Counted from the stretch's first letter, positions 18,872 to 28,164 are shown. The stretch: DNA of 64,000 nt from Bradyrhizobium sp. CB1717 (GCF_029714325.1 NZ_CP121666.1:2914001-2978000); one strand, 5' to 3'. A program made the numbers and translations. The notes: generated from the letters alone by a model not told the origin.

Positions 18872-19028
18872 CCCTAACCCTCTCCCCTTGTGGGAGAGGG
18901 TGGCTCGCCGCGATAGCGGCAAGACGGGTGAGGGGTTCTCCGCGCGCACCTATCTTGCATTCGAGTTTGGGGAAGCAACCCCTCATCCGGCGCTTCGCGC
19001 CACCTTCTCCCACAAGGGGAGAAGGAAG
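18872..19028. repeat. Inverted repeat with CCCTCTCCCC arms
   Basis: Left half CCCTAACCCTCTCCCCTTGT continues as GTGAGGGG; the right half carries CCCCTCATCC and TTCTCCCACAAGGGGAGAAG. Nested inverted arms like those at 11005. It fills most of the gap between the orphan binding protein and the ABC importer genes. Confidence 0.75.
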
Positions 19029-19042
19029 AAGAGTGCCGCCTT

Positions 19043-19873
19043 TCAAGCGCTGCCGCTCTTGAGCCGTTCGTTGCGCCGGCGCAAGCCTTCCAACGTCGCG
19101 AGCAGGATGACCGATACCGTCGTCAGGATGACCGCCGCTGCCGTGATGGTTGGGCTGATGTTCTCGCGGATGCCGCTGAACATCTCGCGGGGCAAAGTGC
19201 GCTGTTCCGGCCCTGCCATGAACAGCACGATCACGACCTCATCGAAGCTGGTCGCGAAGGCGAACAGCGCACCCGAGGCGAGGCCCGGCAGGATCAGCGG
19301 CAGGATCACGCGGCGGAACGCTTGAAGCGGCGAGGCGCCGAGCGAGGCGGCGGCGCGCGCCAGGTTGGTGTCGAAGCTTTGCAGCGTCGCGCCGACCGTG
19401 ATCACCACGAAAGGCGTTGCCAGCGCGGTGTGGGCCAGGATCAGGCCGAGATAACTGCCGGTCAGTCCGATCGGCGCGAAGAAGAAATACAGGCCGACCG
19501 CAGTGATGACACCGGGCACGACGACCGGCGACAGCACGAAAGCCAGCACCAGCGGCTTGAACCGGCTCTTCCACTGCGCCAGCCCCAGTGCGGCCAGCGT
19601 GCCGAGCACCATCGACAACAGCGTCGAGGCGACGCCAATGATCATGCTGTTTTTCAGCGAGTTCATCCAGCGCGGCGAATTGATGAAGTCATCGTACCAG
19701 CGCAAGGAGAAGCCCGGCAGCGGATAGGTGAGGTACGAGCCCGAGCTGAAGGACAGCGGCATGATCGCAAGGATCGGCGCGATCAGGAAGATGAACACCA
19801 GCGTCGAGATGGCGATGGTCGCGGTCCACGCGATGCGCTGGCTGGGTGTGCGGAGGGAGGAATTATCGCTCAA
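19043..19873 (-). CDS. ABC transporter permease, spermidine/putrescine type (PotC-like)
   Basis: 276 residues with about six transmembrane helices. The binding-protein-dependent loop is near residues 190-215 (AAASLGASPLQAFRRVILPLILPG, the EAA motif), and the C-terminus ends GLRRRNERLKSG. The open frame continues far upstream through the other permease, but that part has no hydrophobic character. The likely start is TTG at 19873, overlapping the upstream stop as TTGA and with GGGAGG eight bases before it. It is the last gene of the importer, cotranslated with the PotB-like permease. Confidence 0.88.
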   Translation of the reverse strand: MSDNSSLRTPSQRIAWTATIAISTLVFIFLIAPILAIMPLSFSSGSYLTYPLPGFSLRWYDDFINSPRWMNSLKNSMIIGVASTLLSMVLGTLAALGLAQWKSRFKPLVLAFVLSPVVVPGVITAVGLYFFFAPIGLTGSYLGLILAHTALATPFVVITVGATLQSFDTNLARAAASLGASPLQAFRRVILPLILPGLASGALFAFATSFDEVVIVLFMAGPEQRTLPREMFSGIRENISPTITAAAVILTTVSVILLATLEGLRRRNERLKSGSA

Positions 19874-21132
19874 TTCTTCATGCCTCCCGTGACTTGCTGG
19901 CCCTGCACCAGCTTGCCGTAGACAAGCGCGAGCAGAAGCGTGGCCAGCAGCAGCACCGCGCCCAACGCCGAGGCAAGGCCCCAATTCGCCGTCTCGGTCG
20001 TGTAGAGCGCGATGAAGTAGCTGATCATCTGGTCGGCGGCGCCCCCGACGAGTGCCGGCGTGATGTAGTAGCCGAGCGCCAGGATGAAGACGAGCAGGCT
20101 TCCGGCGCCGATGCCGGGCAGGGTCTGCGGCAGATAGATCCGCAGGAAGGCGGTGAGGGGTGGCGCGCCGAGCGAGGCGGCGGCGCGCATATAGGCAGGC
20201 GAGATCGCCTTCATGCTGCTGTACAGCGGCAGGATCATGAACGGCAGGAGCACGTGGGTCATGGCCACGCAGACGCCGAAGCGGTTGTAGATCAGGCGGA
20301 GCGGCTCGTCGATGATGCCGAGCCAGTGCAGGCTGTCGTTCACGACGCCCTTGCTCTGCAGCAGCACGATCCAGGCGCAGGTGCGGACCAGCAGCGATGT
20401 CCAGAACGGTAGCAGGACGAAGATCATCAGCAGGTTCGACCGGCCCGGTGGCAGTGTCGCCAATAGATAGGCGACCGGGAAGCCAAGGATGAGGCAGAGT
20501 GCCGTGACACCGAGGCTGATGAGAAAGGTGCGGACGAAAATGTCGCGGTAGATGGCCTGATCCGCCGGAGCCGCGACGATCGCGCCGTCCGCGTTCCGCG
20601 TCAGGTCGAGCGCGGCGAGAAGGTAGAAGCCGGTCATTGGGCCACCGGCGTCCTTGATGGTCGTCCAGGTGGCGCGTTCGCGCCAAGCGGGATTGATCTT
20701 GGCGAGCGTCTCCTTGGCCGTGCCGGGCTCCGGCACCGCCTTCAGATTGCGGGCCGTGCTGGTCAGGATCGTGCGAAAACCGTTCAGTGCGTAGTTGAGC
20801 CGCTTGGCCGCAATCGCAATGGTGCCGGCGGCGCGCGCCGCCAGGATGTCGCTCGCCAACGCCGCATAGGCCCCTTCATTCGGCAGGTCCTTGCCGTCCC
20901 AATTGGCGAGAGCCGCTATGGTTTGCGGCAGAACCTGGCGCACCTCCCGGTCGTCGACCGCGCGCCACAGCATGCCGGCGATGGGGCCTGCGAAGGTGAA
21001 GAGCAGGAAGACGAGAAGCGGTGCTACCAGCGCCAATGCCTTGACCTGGCGTGTCCGCTCCGCACGCCTCAATCGGCGCTTCAGCGGCACCTCGGTCGAC
21101 GCATTGGCGCCGGTCAAGAGCGCGTTCGTCAT
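19870..21132 (-). CDS. ABC transporter permease, spermidine/putrescine type (PotB-like), with long first loop
   Basis: 420 residues. TM1 lies at about 32-55. A hydrophilic stretch of some 140 residues follows before the remaining five helices, which begin near residue 200 (FVRTFLISLGVTALCLILGFPVAYLLA). The EAA loop is AAASLGAPPLTAFLRIYLPQTLPG. Typical PotB-like permeases are about 280-300 residues, so the extra periplasmic segment is notable. It would form the heterodimeric channel with the overlapping PotC-like protein. The binding protein gene lies six bases upstream, so the genes are one operon. Confidence 0.9.
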   Translation of the reverse strand: MTNALLTGANASTEVPLKRRLRRAERTRQVKALALVAPLLVFLLFTFAGPIAGMLWRAVDDREVRQVLPQTIAALANWDGKDLPNEGAYAALASDILAARAAGTIAIAAKRLNYALNGFRTILTSTARNLKAVPEPGTAKETLAKINPAWRERATWTTIKDAGGPMTGFYLLAALDLTRNADGAIVAAPADQAIYRDIFVRTFLISLGVTALCLILGFPVAYLLATLPPGRSNLLMIFVLLPFWTSLLVRTCAWIVLLQSKGVVNDSLHWLGIIDEPLRLIYNRFGVCVAMTHVLLPFMILPLYSSMKAISPAYMRAAASLGAPPLTAFLRIYLPQTLPGIGAGSLLVFILALGYYITPALVGGAADQMISYFIALYTTETANWGLASALGAVLLLATLLLALVYGKLVQGQQVTGGMKN

Positions 21133-21138
21133 TGGTCG

Positions 21139-22197
21139 CTATTTCGCGGCCCATTTGTTGAAGCGCTCGGTCAGGCGGTCGATGTTCTCGAGCCAGAAGC
21201 CGACGTTGATCTCGACCGCGTTCTTGATGTTGTCGGGCGCCGTCGGCAGGTCCTTCAGGACGGCGGGCGCGAGCCGGCCGGCTGCGTCCTTGTTCGAGGT
21301 GCCATAGGCAATGTTCTCCGACAGTTTGGACTGGTTCTCCGCCTTGCCTGCGAAGTCGAGGAACTTGTAGGCCGCGTCCTTGTTCGGGCTGCCCTTCAGG
21401 ATCACCCAGCTGTCGAGCGTGAAGAGCGCGCCGTCCCACACCATGCCAAAATTCTTCTTCTCGTTCTTGTTCGCGGTGTCGATGCGGCCATTGTAGACCG
21501 AGGTCATCGCCACCTCGCCGGAGGCGAGCAATTGCGGTGGCTGGGCGCCGGCCTTCCACCACACGATGTCGCCCTTGATGGTGTCGAGCTTCCTGAACGC
21601 GCGATCGACACCCTCGTCGGTCGCCAGCACCTTGTAGACGTCCTTCGGCGCGACGCCGTCGGCCATCAGCGCGATCTCCAGCGTGGTCTTCGGGCCCTGG
21701 CGCAGTGCGCGCTTGCCGGGAATCTTCTTGGTGTCGAAGAAGTCGGCCCAGCCGCCCGGCGCCTCCTTCAGCTTGTCCTTGTCGTAGCCGAGAACGAAAT
21801 CGTAGAGGATGGCGCCGACGCCGCAAGGATTGACCGACGGCGGGATATAGGCGGCCTCGCCGCCGATCCTGGAATAATCCAGCTTCTCGAACAGGCCTTC
21901 CTCGCAGCCGACCGCGAGTTCGTCGCTCTCGACCTGAACGACGTCCCAGGTCGCGGCACCTCCCTGCACCTTGGCGCGCAACACGCCGACGCCGCCGTCC
22001 CAGGACTCGTCGTTCATCGGAGCGCCCGACGCCTTCTTGAACGGCTCGAAATAGACCTTCTTCTGGGCATCCTGATACGCGCCGCCCCACGACACGACGG
22101 TGAGGTCACGCGCCTCTCCGACCGTGGCCAGCGCAGCGCTGGCGCCGAGTGCCGCGGCGAAACCCAGAGCGATCTTGCCAATCTTGCGCTTCAGCAT
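21139..22197 (-). CDS. Periplasmic substrate-binding protein, polyamine-type (PotD-like)
   Basis: 352 residues from an ATG at 22197 with AAGGA upstream. Signal peptide 1-29 (ending GEARD), then LTVVSWGGAYQDAQKKVYFEPF, the standard opening of extracellular solute-binding family 1/PotD proteins. Further blocks are WDVVQVE, PCGVGAILYDFV, GWADFFDTKKIPGKRAL and SVYNGRI, and it ends RLTERFNKWAAK. It delivers ligand to the two downstream permeases. Polyamine is the default guess from family membership; opines, mannopine or other compounds are possible in rhizobia. Confidence 0.9.
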   Translation of the reverse strand: MLKRKIGKIALGFAAALGASAALATVGEARDLTVVSWGGAYQDAQKKVYFEPFKKASGAPMNDESWDGGVGVLRAKVQGGAATWDVVQVESDELAVGCEEGLFEKLDYSRIGGEAAYIPPSVNPCGVGAILYDFVLGYDKDKLKEAPGGWADFFDTKKIPGKRALRQGPKTTLEIALMADGVAPKDVYKVLATDEGVDRAFRKLDTIKGDIVWWKAGAQPPQLLASGEVAMTSVYNGRIDTANKNEKKNFGMVWDGALFTLDSWVILKGSPNKDAAYKFLDFAGKAENQSKLSENIAYGTSNKDAAGRLAPAVLKDLPTAPDNIKNAVEINVGFWLENIDRLTERFNKWAAK

Positions 22198-22252
22198 GGT
22201 CCTTGTTCCTTCTAGCTGTGAGTTGCGTTGATGTTGATCGATGCCGGTCGGA

Positions 22253-23362
22253 TCAGACGGGATCGAGGGCCAGGCAGTCCTCCGGGCGGAAGGTGATGAA
22301 GACGCTTTCGCCAGTTTGCAGGCTGTCATGCGCTCCCGGTTGAAGCTTGACCATGAACTCCCCGTTGCCGGCGACATCGAGCACGGCCAGCGCGTGGTCG
22401 CCGAGATAGATGGTGTTCTGCACTTTTGCCGGCAGCCGGTTCGGTCCTTCGCCGGCGTCACCGTCCCGAACAATCGCGACACGCTCCGGCCGCACCGACA
22501 GAGAAGTCGATGCGCCCGCGCCTGAGACATTGACCGCCCGTGCGGTGACGGCGCCGCAGCCGGCCAGCGCGACGCGACAATAGTCCTTGTCGATGGTCTC
22601 GACGGTGCCGGGCAGCACGTTGTTCTCGCCGATGAAGTGGGCGACGAAGCTGTTCACCGGATGCTCGTACAGCGCGTCGGGCCTGTCGATCTGCTGCACG
22701 ATGCCGTCGTTGAACACGGCGATGCGGTCCGACATGGTGAGTGCTTCACTCTGGTCGTGGGTGACGTAGACGATGGTGATGCCCATCGTCTCGTGCAGCT
22801 GCTTGATCTCCAGCTGCATCTGCTCCCGCAGGCGCTTGTCCAGGGCGCCCAGGGGCTCGTCCATCAGCACGAGTTGCGGATTGAACACCAGCGCGCGGGC
22901 CAGCGCCACGCGCTGCTGCTGACCGCCGGACAGCTGCCCGGGCCGCCGCTGCGCCATGGTTTCCATCTTGATCATGCGCAGCGCCGCGCTGACGCGCTCC
23001 TGCACGTCCGCCTTGCTCGTCTTGCGAACGGAGAGCGGGAAGGCGATGTTTTCCGCGATGGTCAGGTGCGGAAACAGGGCGTAGTTCTGGAACACCATGC
23101 CGATGTCGCGCCTGTGCGGCGGCACGTTCTTGATCGGCCGGTCCGCGAGGTAGATCTCGCCATGGGTCGGAACCTCGAAGCCGGCCAGCATCATCAGCGT
23201 GGTCGTCTTGCCCGAGCCCGACGGGCCGAGCAGGGTGATGAACTCGCCCTTCCTGATGTCGAGATCGAGGTTCTTCACCACGAGGTGCTCGCCATCGTAG
23301 GTCTTCTGAATGCCGGAAAAGCGCACCAGCGCCGGCGCAGGCGTGACCATGCCGGCTTCCAT
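22253..23362 (-). CDS. ABC transporter ATP-binding protein, polyamine-type (PotA-like)
   Basis: 369 residues. Walker A GPSGSGKT at 46-53, Q-loop MVFQNYALFPHLT near 89-101, signature LSGGQQQR at 144-151, Walker B LVLMDEP at 164-170, and switch His in VTHDQSEA. A C-terminal TOBE-like domain spans about 290-369. The long frame reaching 24286 is antisense-like sequence and is excluded; GAGGATAAC precedes the ATG at 23362. It energises the importer and is the first gene of its four-gene operon (ATPase, binding protein, two permeases). Confidence 0.92.
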   Translation of the reverse strand: MEAGMVTPAPALVRFSGIQKTYDGEHLVVKNLDLDIRKGEFITLLGPSGSGKTTTLMMLAGFEVPTHGEIYLADRPIKNVPPHRRDIGMVFQNYALFPHLTIAENIAFPLSVRKTSKADVQERVSAALRMIKMETMAQRRPGQLSGGQQQRVALARALVFNPQLVLMDEPLGALDKRLREQMQLEIKQLHETMGITIVYVTHDQSEALTMSDRIAVFNDGIVQQIDRPDALYEHPVNSFVAHFIGENNVLPGTVETIDKDYCRVALAGCGAVTARAVNVSGAGASTSLSVRPERVAIVRDGDAGEGPNRLPAKVQNTIYLGDHALAVLDVAGNGEFMVKLQPGAHDSLQTGESVFITFRPEDCLALDPV

Positions 23363-23457
23363 GTTATCCTCGCGTTGTCCCCTACAGTGCCGTGTGAGAC
23401 TAGCATCCTGCGGCGAGAATGCCAGCGGGGCAAGCAGCGAAGAGGCGTGCGGGCGGG

Positions 23458-25026
23458 CTACATCCCCGACAGCTTCGTCACGGACACGTTGAGCGTTCCG
23501 CCGGCTTCCGCGACCACGCGCAGCGTCTTGGAGTCGAAGGCGATGTCGGCGAGGGTCAGGCTGTCGATCTTGGCGTCGACCCTGAGGCCGTCCTCGCTCT
23601 TCTGGTAGTCGGCGATCGCGGCCGCGATCTTCTCGCGCGCGTTGGCGGCGATCGGCTTCAGGTCGAGCGTCGCCTTCTGCAGCAGCGCCTGCTGCATCTG
23701 CGGCACGACCGCACGCGCCGCCGCGCCCAGCAGGCCGAAGGCCGCCTCGGACTCGACTGCGAGCTGGATGTCGGCGAGCCGCAGCGTCTGCTGCGCCTGG
23801 TCGAGCATCGGCCGGCCCCAGATGTGGACGGTCGCCTCCGCGCCGAGACCGAGCCAGCTCTTCTTTTCCTTGGCGCGCACCAGGAGCGAGATCAGCAGCC
23901 GGTCGCCCGACGGGATCACGTTGACGCTCTTCACGGTGACGTCGACCGGGCCCGAACCGTCCTCGGGATAGGTGTGGCCGACCATCTGCGCGGCGATCAG
24001 CTTGTTGATCTCGGTGAAGGGAACGTCGATCGGCACGCCGATGTTCACGCCGGTGCCGGTCGGCGGCACGATCGAGATCTTGTCGGGGAACGGGCATTCC
24101 GGCTTGGTCGAGCTCGAGGTCACGCGTGTCTCGGCCTCGAGGCCGAGCAGCAGCGTCACCGCCTGCGCATCGACGCGCGGTTGTGCCGCGATGGCGCGGA
24201 CCGGCTTCATCTCCAGCCAGAGCGGCGGCAGCGCCGCCGAGGTGCCCGAGCCTTGCAGCGGGATCGAGCGGCACGCCTTGGCCCATTGCACCTTGGCGTT
24301 CTCGCGCAGCGAGGGATCGTTGCGGATGCGCTCGGAGACGATGTTGATCTGCTCGCCGACGTTCTTGTCGATCAGCGGCTTCACCTGCGCCGGCACGTTG
24401 ACCTTGGCGCCGGAGACATTGAGGTTGGTGTCGCCGAGATTGACCTGTGCGCCGAGATTGGGCTCGAGATGCCAGTTCGCGGCGAGCTTCGGACGCGAGG
24501 TGACGATGACGTTGCCCTTGATCTCGGCGCTGGCGTTCAAATTCTTGATGTTGACCGCGCCGATCCGTTTCGCCGCGTCACCGCCGAGCACGCTGCCGAG
24601 CGCGTCGCCCAGCGCGCCGGTGGCCTTTGCCGACAAGGAGCCCGTCACGTTCAGCTTGCCGGTGAGCGGCGTCGAGATCGTCAGCACCTCCTTGTCGCCG
24701 GCGGTCGCCATCGGCCCGCGCACCGCGGTCCAGCCGATATCGGCGTTCTCCAGGATCTGCGAGATCGGATTGTCGGCCTTGCCGGCAAAATTGCGCGGCG
24801 CGGCCTTCTCGGCCTGCTCGCGGATCGCCGACAGCGCGATGGCGACCGGCGCGATCACGATCGAGCTCTTCGAGGCCGGCGGCAGCGGCGGCAGTTGCGC
24901 CACCGGCGGCGCGGAATTCGTCGCGCGCGGCGCGAGCCAGTCCATCGCCTTCAGGCTGATGAAGAACGACGCCGCGAGCACCGCGACGGCGATCAGGATA
25001 GTCTTCAGATTCAACGTCAGTCGCAT
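23458..25026 (-). CDS. DUF4403-family membrane-anchored protein
   Basis: 522 residues from an ATG at 25026 preceded by GGGGGA. One N-terminal transmembrane helix (about 7-27) is followed by a Pro-rich linker and a long soluble region rich in alternating hydrophobic residues. Segments include IVIAPVAIALSAI, VQWAKACRSIPL, WLEMKPVRAIAAQPRVDAQAV, GVNIGVPIDVPFTEINKLI and WGRPMLDQAQQTLRLADIQL. These match DUF4403, a family proposed to have a BPI/TULIP-like lipid-binding fold. It is probably anchored in the inner membrane facing the periplasm. Function not established. Confidence 0.82.
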   Translation of the reverse strand: MRLTLNLKTILIAVAVLAASFFISLKAMDWLAPRATNSAPPVAQLPPLPPASKSSIVIAPVAIALSAIREQAEKAAPRNFAGKADNPISQILENADIGWTAVRGPMATAGDKEVLTISTPLTGKLNVTGSLSAKATGALGDALGSVLGGDAAKRIGAVNIKNLNASAEIKGNVIVTSRPKLAANWHLEPNLGAQVNLGDTNLNVSGAKVNVPAQVKPLIDKNVGEQINIVSERIRNDPSLRENAKVQWAKACRSIPLQGSGTSAALPPLWLEMKPVRAIAAQPRVDAQAVTLLLGLEAETRVTSSSTKPECPFPDKISIVPPTGTGVNIGVPIDVPFTEINKLIAAQMVGHTYPEDGSGPVDVTVKSVNVIPSGDRLLISLLVRAKEKKSWLGLGAEATVHIWGRPMLDQAQQTLRLADIQLAVESEAAFGLLGAAARAVVPQMQQALLQKATLDLKPIAANAREKIAAAIADYQKSEDGLRVDAKIDSLTLADIAFDSKTLRVVAEAGGTLNVSVTKLSGM

Positions 25027-25263
25027 CAATCCCCCAAGCCGCCCCGGCGGGGATTTTACAGGGCGGGCGAGGAGGGCGCTAGAGCGCACCAAGGGGGTGG
25101 AATTGGGGCGGCACGGCCCGGGCTGCGCCAACGAATCCACTATTGGGCGCTCTCAAGCAATTCGTCCGCGAAGCGAGTGACCTCCTGCGCGCCGCGGCCG
25201 CGTGCTCGTTTTGGTTGAAAATGCCAAAAAACCGTTCCAGAATGCTGTCCGGGGGGCGTTGGA

Positions 25264-25644
25264 ATGGATAAGCGACTTGAAAATCTTCGAATGTACTTTC
25301 CGGCCGAGGTGACGGGCGCCTATTTGGCAATTCAGTCTTTGCTAAAAGCGAACAACGTCAAGCCCACGGAGTACACGACGTTCATGCTTTGGGTATTGGG
25401 TGGGCTCGCCATCATCAATATCGCGATGTACTGGAAGTTCTACAATGTGAGAAACGTTTTCATTCAGTTTGTTCTTCTGTGCGGTTTCTTCATTTGGGCG
25501 ATCAATATTGACACCCCGCGATTCAAGGATGCGCGATATATCGGTGAACATCTCGAGATTGTCGCGCCGAGTCTGCTGATTTTTTACAGTCTTCTCACTC
25601 TGTTTTTTGCGTCTCCGCAAAGGAATTCTGATGCGCCTGGTTAG
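25264..25644 (+). CDS. Small three-helix membrane protein, unknown function
   Basis: 126 residues. A soluble N-terminus reading YFPAEVTGAYLAIQSLLK (residues 11-28) precedes three predicted transmembrane helices at about 38-56, 64-81 and 98-116. No family is recognised. G+C is clearly below that of the flanks (40% by hand count over 25441-25500), suggesting recent acquisition. The start ATG follows GGGGGCGTTGGA. It overlaps the next gene by 14 bases, so the two products are probably made together. A membrane effector role is possible but is only inference. Confidence 0.7.
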   Translation: MDKRLENLRMYFPAEVTGAYLAIQSLLKANNVKPTEYTTFMLWVLGGLAIINIAMYWKFYNVRNVFIQFVLLCGFFIWAINIDTPRFKDARYIGEHLEIVAPSLLIFYSLLTLFFASPQRNSDAPG

Positions 25645-26125
25645 AGCGGTAGTCCTTCTGTTTTTGTGTTTTGGATGCAAGGCTTTATCTGCGCCGCTTG
25701 GAACAGCGTACGATAGCTATAGGGATATGCATCGCGAAACAGCGTATGGAAGCCTGTTCTTTAACGAGACTGCAATCAGACACCGGGAGAACCTCGAGAG
25801 AAAGCGATTTCGTGCCGTGCCGGCGGGCGGGGATGTCGAGCTGCCCGTGCAGCAGGGATATTGTTTCGTGTTCAACCATTACGGGCGACCGACCTACGAC
25901 GGCAGGGCGCGCAGCTATCTTGCCAAGATTACGAAAACATTGGTCGATGGAACGAGCAGGGTCGAGACTGTTGAGCAGGCCTTCGAGCCCACGGATGACA
26001 TATCTTCCTCAAATCCGCCCGATCTGTGCGTTTCCGGAATCAGGAATGTTTCGAAGGTGACGGTCGACTTTACGTCAAACGATGGCGATTATTTCGATTG
26101 GCACATTTCATTCATTCCTCGCTAG
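25631..26125 (+). CDS. Exported protein of unknown function, partner of the membrane protein
   Basis: 164 residues from an ATG at 25631 with AAAGGA six bases upstream; a TTG 24 bases earlier is an alternative. The N-terminus (residues 1-21, VVLLFLCFGCKALSA) is a signal sequence; Cys16 stands in an imperfect lipobox (CFGC), so a lipoprotein is possible but not certain. The mature part has two cysteines (78 and 133) that could pair, and a beta-rich character ending VTVDFTSNDGDYFDWHIS. No family recognised. Its composition matches the upstream membrane protein gene, and the two overlap. Confidence 0.68.
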   Translation: MRLVRAVVLLFLCFGCKALSAPLGTAYDSYRDMHRETAYGSLFFNETAIRHRENLERKRFRAVPAGGDVELPVQQGYCFVFNHYGRPTYDGRARSYLAKITKTLVDGTSRVETVEQAFEPTDDISSSNPPDLCVSGIRNVSKVTVDFTSNDGDYFDWHISFIPR

Positions 26126-26276
26126 CCAGCGGAAAAGTGCTGCGTATGGCAACGATGCTTTCCGTCGTGCCCAATCAACGTGCCGATAAACGTAGCCAAA
26201 CTCCCGATGGTTCGCGACCAATGGCCGATGCCGAGCTGCGACCGCCGTTGCCCGATGTTCAGGTGTTATGGCGCAC

Positions 26277-26915
26277 CTAGCCGCGCCGCGGACGGCGGAC
26301 CGCTCTCACATTGCCGCGATCTCCGCCACCGCAATAGAAGCGGTCACCGCCGTCGGACTCCAGGCCCGAGACCATGGTGCCTGCGGGCAGGTCGAGCTGC
26401 TCCAGCACCTTGCCCGTATCGGGGTCGACCCGCCTGATGTCGCTGTCCTCGCCTTCCCAGGTGCCGTGCCAGAGCTCGCCGTCGACCCAGGTGACGCCGG
26501 TGACGAAGCGCCTGCTTTCAATGGTGCGGAGGACCTTCCCTGTGGCCGGATCGATCTGATGGATCTTGCGCTCCCGGTATTGACCGACCCAGAGCGAGCC
26601 TTCCGCCCAGGCCAGCCCGGAATCGCCACCACCGCCAGGCGCCGGGATCGTGCTGATCACCTTGCCCGTCGCCGCATCGATCTTCTGGATGCGGTCCTCG
26701 GCGATCTGGAACAGGTGCCGGCCGTCGAATGCGGTGCCCGCATGTGCGGCGACGTCGATGGAGCGGTCGATCCTGCCGCTGGCCGGATCGACCGCGTTCA
26801 GCTTGTCGCCGGATGCGAACCAGACATGGGTGCCGTCATAGGTGACGCCATGCACGGCTTCGACGCCCGCAAAAGGTCCGTACTCCCTGACGATCTCGGC
26901 GGCTGAACGCTTCAT
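26277..26915 (-). CDS. Beta-propeller protein, glutamine cyclotransferase-like
   Basis: 212 residues with four or five repeats of the form TGKV-x-T-x8-GLAW-x2-GxLW (for example KIDAATGKVISTIPAPGGGGDSGLAWAEGSLWVG and VDPDTGKVLEQLDLPAGTMVSGLESDGGDRFYCGG). These are blades of a small PQQ/NHL-type propeller. There is no signal peptide, so the protein is cytoplasmic. The start at 26915 follows AGGGATC. The family is often labelled glutamine cyclotransferase, but conserved catalytic residues cannot be confirmed. It sits 28 bases downstream of the TPR/winged-helix gene on the same strand. Confidence 0.75.
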   Translation of the reverse strand: MKRSAAEIVREYGPFAGVEAVHGVTYDGTHVWFASGDKLNAVDPASGRIDRSIDVAAHAGTAFDGRHLFQIAEDRIQKIDAATGKVISTIPAPGGGGDSGLAWAEGSLWVGQYRERKIHQIDPATGKVLRTIESRRFVTGVTWVDGELWHGTWEGEDSDIRRVDPDTGKVLEQLDLPAGTMVSGLESDGGDRFYCGGGDRGNVRAVRRPRRG

Positions 26916-26943
26916 GTGCTTGATCCCTGTGAGGCGATGCACC

Positions 26944-28164
26944 TTACGTCTTCAGCAGCGGCGTGGGGAGTAACAAGCCTGTCGGGAAACCCGGGACGGG
27001 CGGGGTCATCCAGCGGCGCGCACGCCCGTGCCCGAAGAACTGGACCTTGTTCGACCGCGCCAGCTCCTCGAGGGCTCGCTGCACCGTGCGCGGACTGATT
27101 CCAAGCGCAAGGGCGAGCGCGGAGCTCGACCACGGCTCGCCGTCGGTGAGAAAGGCGAGGAGGGCGGCGTGCTTCTCCTCATTGGGGCGCGCCAGCACGA
27201 GGACGTCGCGCGTCTTCCGCGGCGCCAGCACGAAACCCTGCCTGGTCGCGCTGATGTCGGCCAGCGGCTCGAGCTGGGTGCGGAGCCGCCCGATCTCGAC
27301 GCGCAATCGTGCGCGGTGCGACTCATCGACGTGCCGTGCTTGAAACGCACCTGATATCAACCTCTCGCGCGATACATCCGCCGGCCAGGCCTGCGCCAGA
27401 AGGCGGGCGAGCGCGAACAGCACCGGCCGCGTTCCGAGCGACACGACGACGCCCTGCCTGCGAACGACATGATGGAAGGTGTCCACGACGAGCGCCGTCG
27501 AGCTCGCCAGCCTTTCGACCTCCCCGAGCAGCAACGGATGTTCGCTGCCGCGTGCAATCAGGCGCGCGGCCGGCGTGTCGAGGACCAGGTTGGCGCTGTC
27601 GACCTCGGCCATGAGCGCCGGGATTCTTGCCTGCCGCGCTGCACGGCCTGCGCGGTCGAGCGCCGCGCGGGCATCCCCTGTTTTCAGCCGCCTGATCGCG
27701 ATGCCGGCAACCACGAGCTCGCGTACGACGTGCGATGCCGGCGGGAGCGCGGAGTTGCCGAGGGCGGCCAAGGTGCGCTCGGCCTCGTCGAGCCGCCCGA
27801 GGAGAAGGAGCCGGCGCGCTTCGATGTGGCCCGCATGGGCCGCATTGGCGAGATCGCCGTGCCTTTCGAGCGTCGCGCGTGCTGCTGCGAGCGTTTTCAC
27901 CGGCCAGCTCAGGTCGCGTGAGACCAGCGCGATCTCGGCTTCGGCCACCACGCATCTTGCACGCGCCACAGCCTCGCGCGGACCGAAGCCGCGCGCAGCG
28001 CTGCGCAGCAGCGCCTTGGCCTTGGCGAGATCGCCGAGCTGCGCCATCGCGATGCCGCGCAGCGCCAGCGACGGTGCATCGTTGCGCAGCGCCACGCGGT
28101 TCAGCGCGCCGAGCGGATCGCCGGCTTCGAGTGCGCGGGCGGCGGCGGTGATCAGCGACTCCAT
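26944..28164 (-). CDS. TPR-like/winged-helix transcriptional regulator
   Basis: 406 residues from an ATG at 28164. Residues 1-190 are helix pairs of TPR type (ALEAGDPLGALNRVAL, AMAQLGDLAKAKALLRSAARGF, LLLLGRLDEAERTLAALG). A central region (about 235-320, VVSLGTRPVLFALARLLAQ and RARLRVEIGRLRTQLEPL) looks like an OmpR-type DNA-binding fold. The C-terminus has a second helix-turn-helix (ALALALGISPRTVQRALEELARSNKVQFFG). It is divergent from the DUF899 gene with 90 bases between starts, so it probably regulates it. No close family name is known to me. Confidence 0.75.
   Translation of the reverse strand: MESLITAAARALEAGDPLGALNRVALRNDAPSLALRGIAMAQLGDLAKAKALLRSAARGFGPREAVARARCVVAEAEIALVSRDLSWPVKTLAAARATLERHGDLANAAHAGHIEARRLLLLGRLDEAERTLAALGNSALPPASHVVRELVVAGIAIRRLKTGDARAALDRAGRAARQARIPALMAEVDSANLVLDTPAARLIARGSEHPLLLGEVERLASSTALVVDTFHHVVRRQGVVVSLGTRPVLFALARLLAQAWPADVSRERLISGAFQARHVDESHRARLRVEIGRLRTQLEPLADISATRQGFVLAPRKTRDVLVLARPNEEKHAALLAFLTDGEPWSSSALALALGISPRTVQRALEELARSNKVQFFGHGRARRWMTPPVPGFPTGLLLPTPLLKT

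Noticed and set aside
19873..20686. Possible fusion of the two permeases in one 547-codon frame
   Set aside because: The N-terminal half of that frame is out of frame with the PotB-like gene and not hydrophobic; a TTG start at 19873 explains the second permease.
23419..25218. 599-codon plus-strand frame opposite the DUF4403 gene
   Set aside because: Antisense shadow; Arg/Asp/Leu-rich with no signal or domain, while the minus strand shows a coherent membrane-anchored protein.
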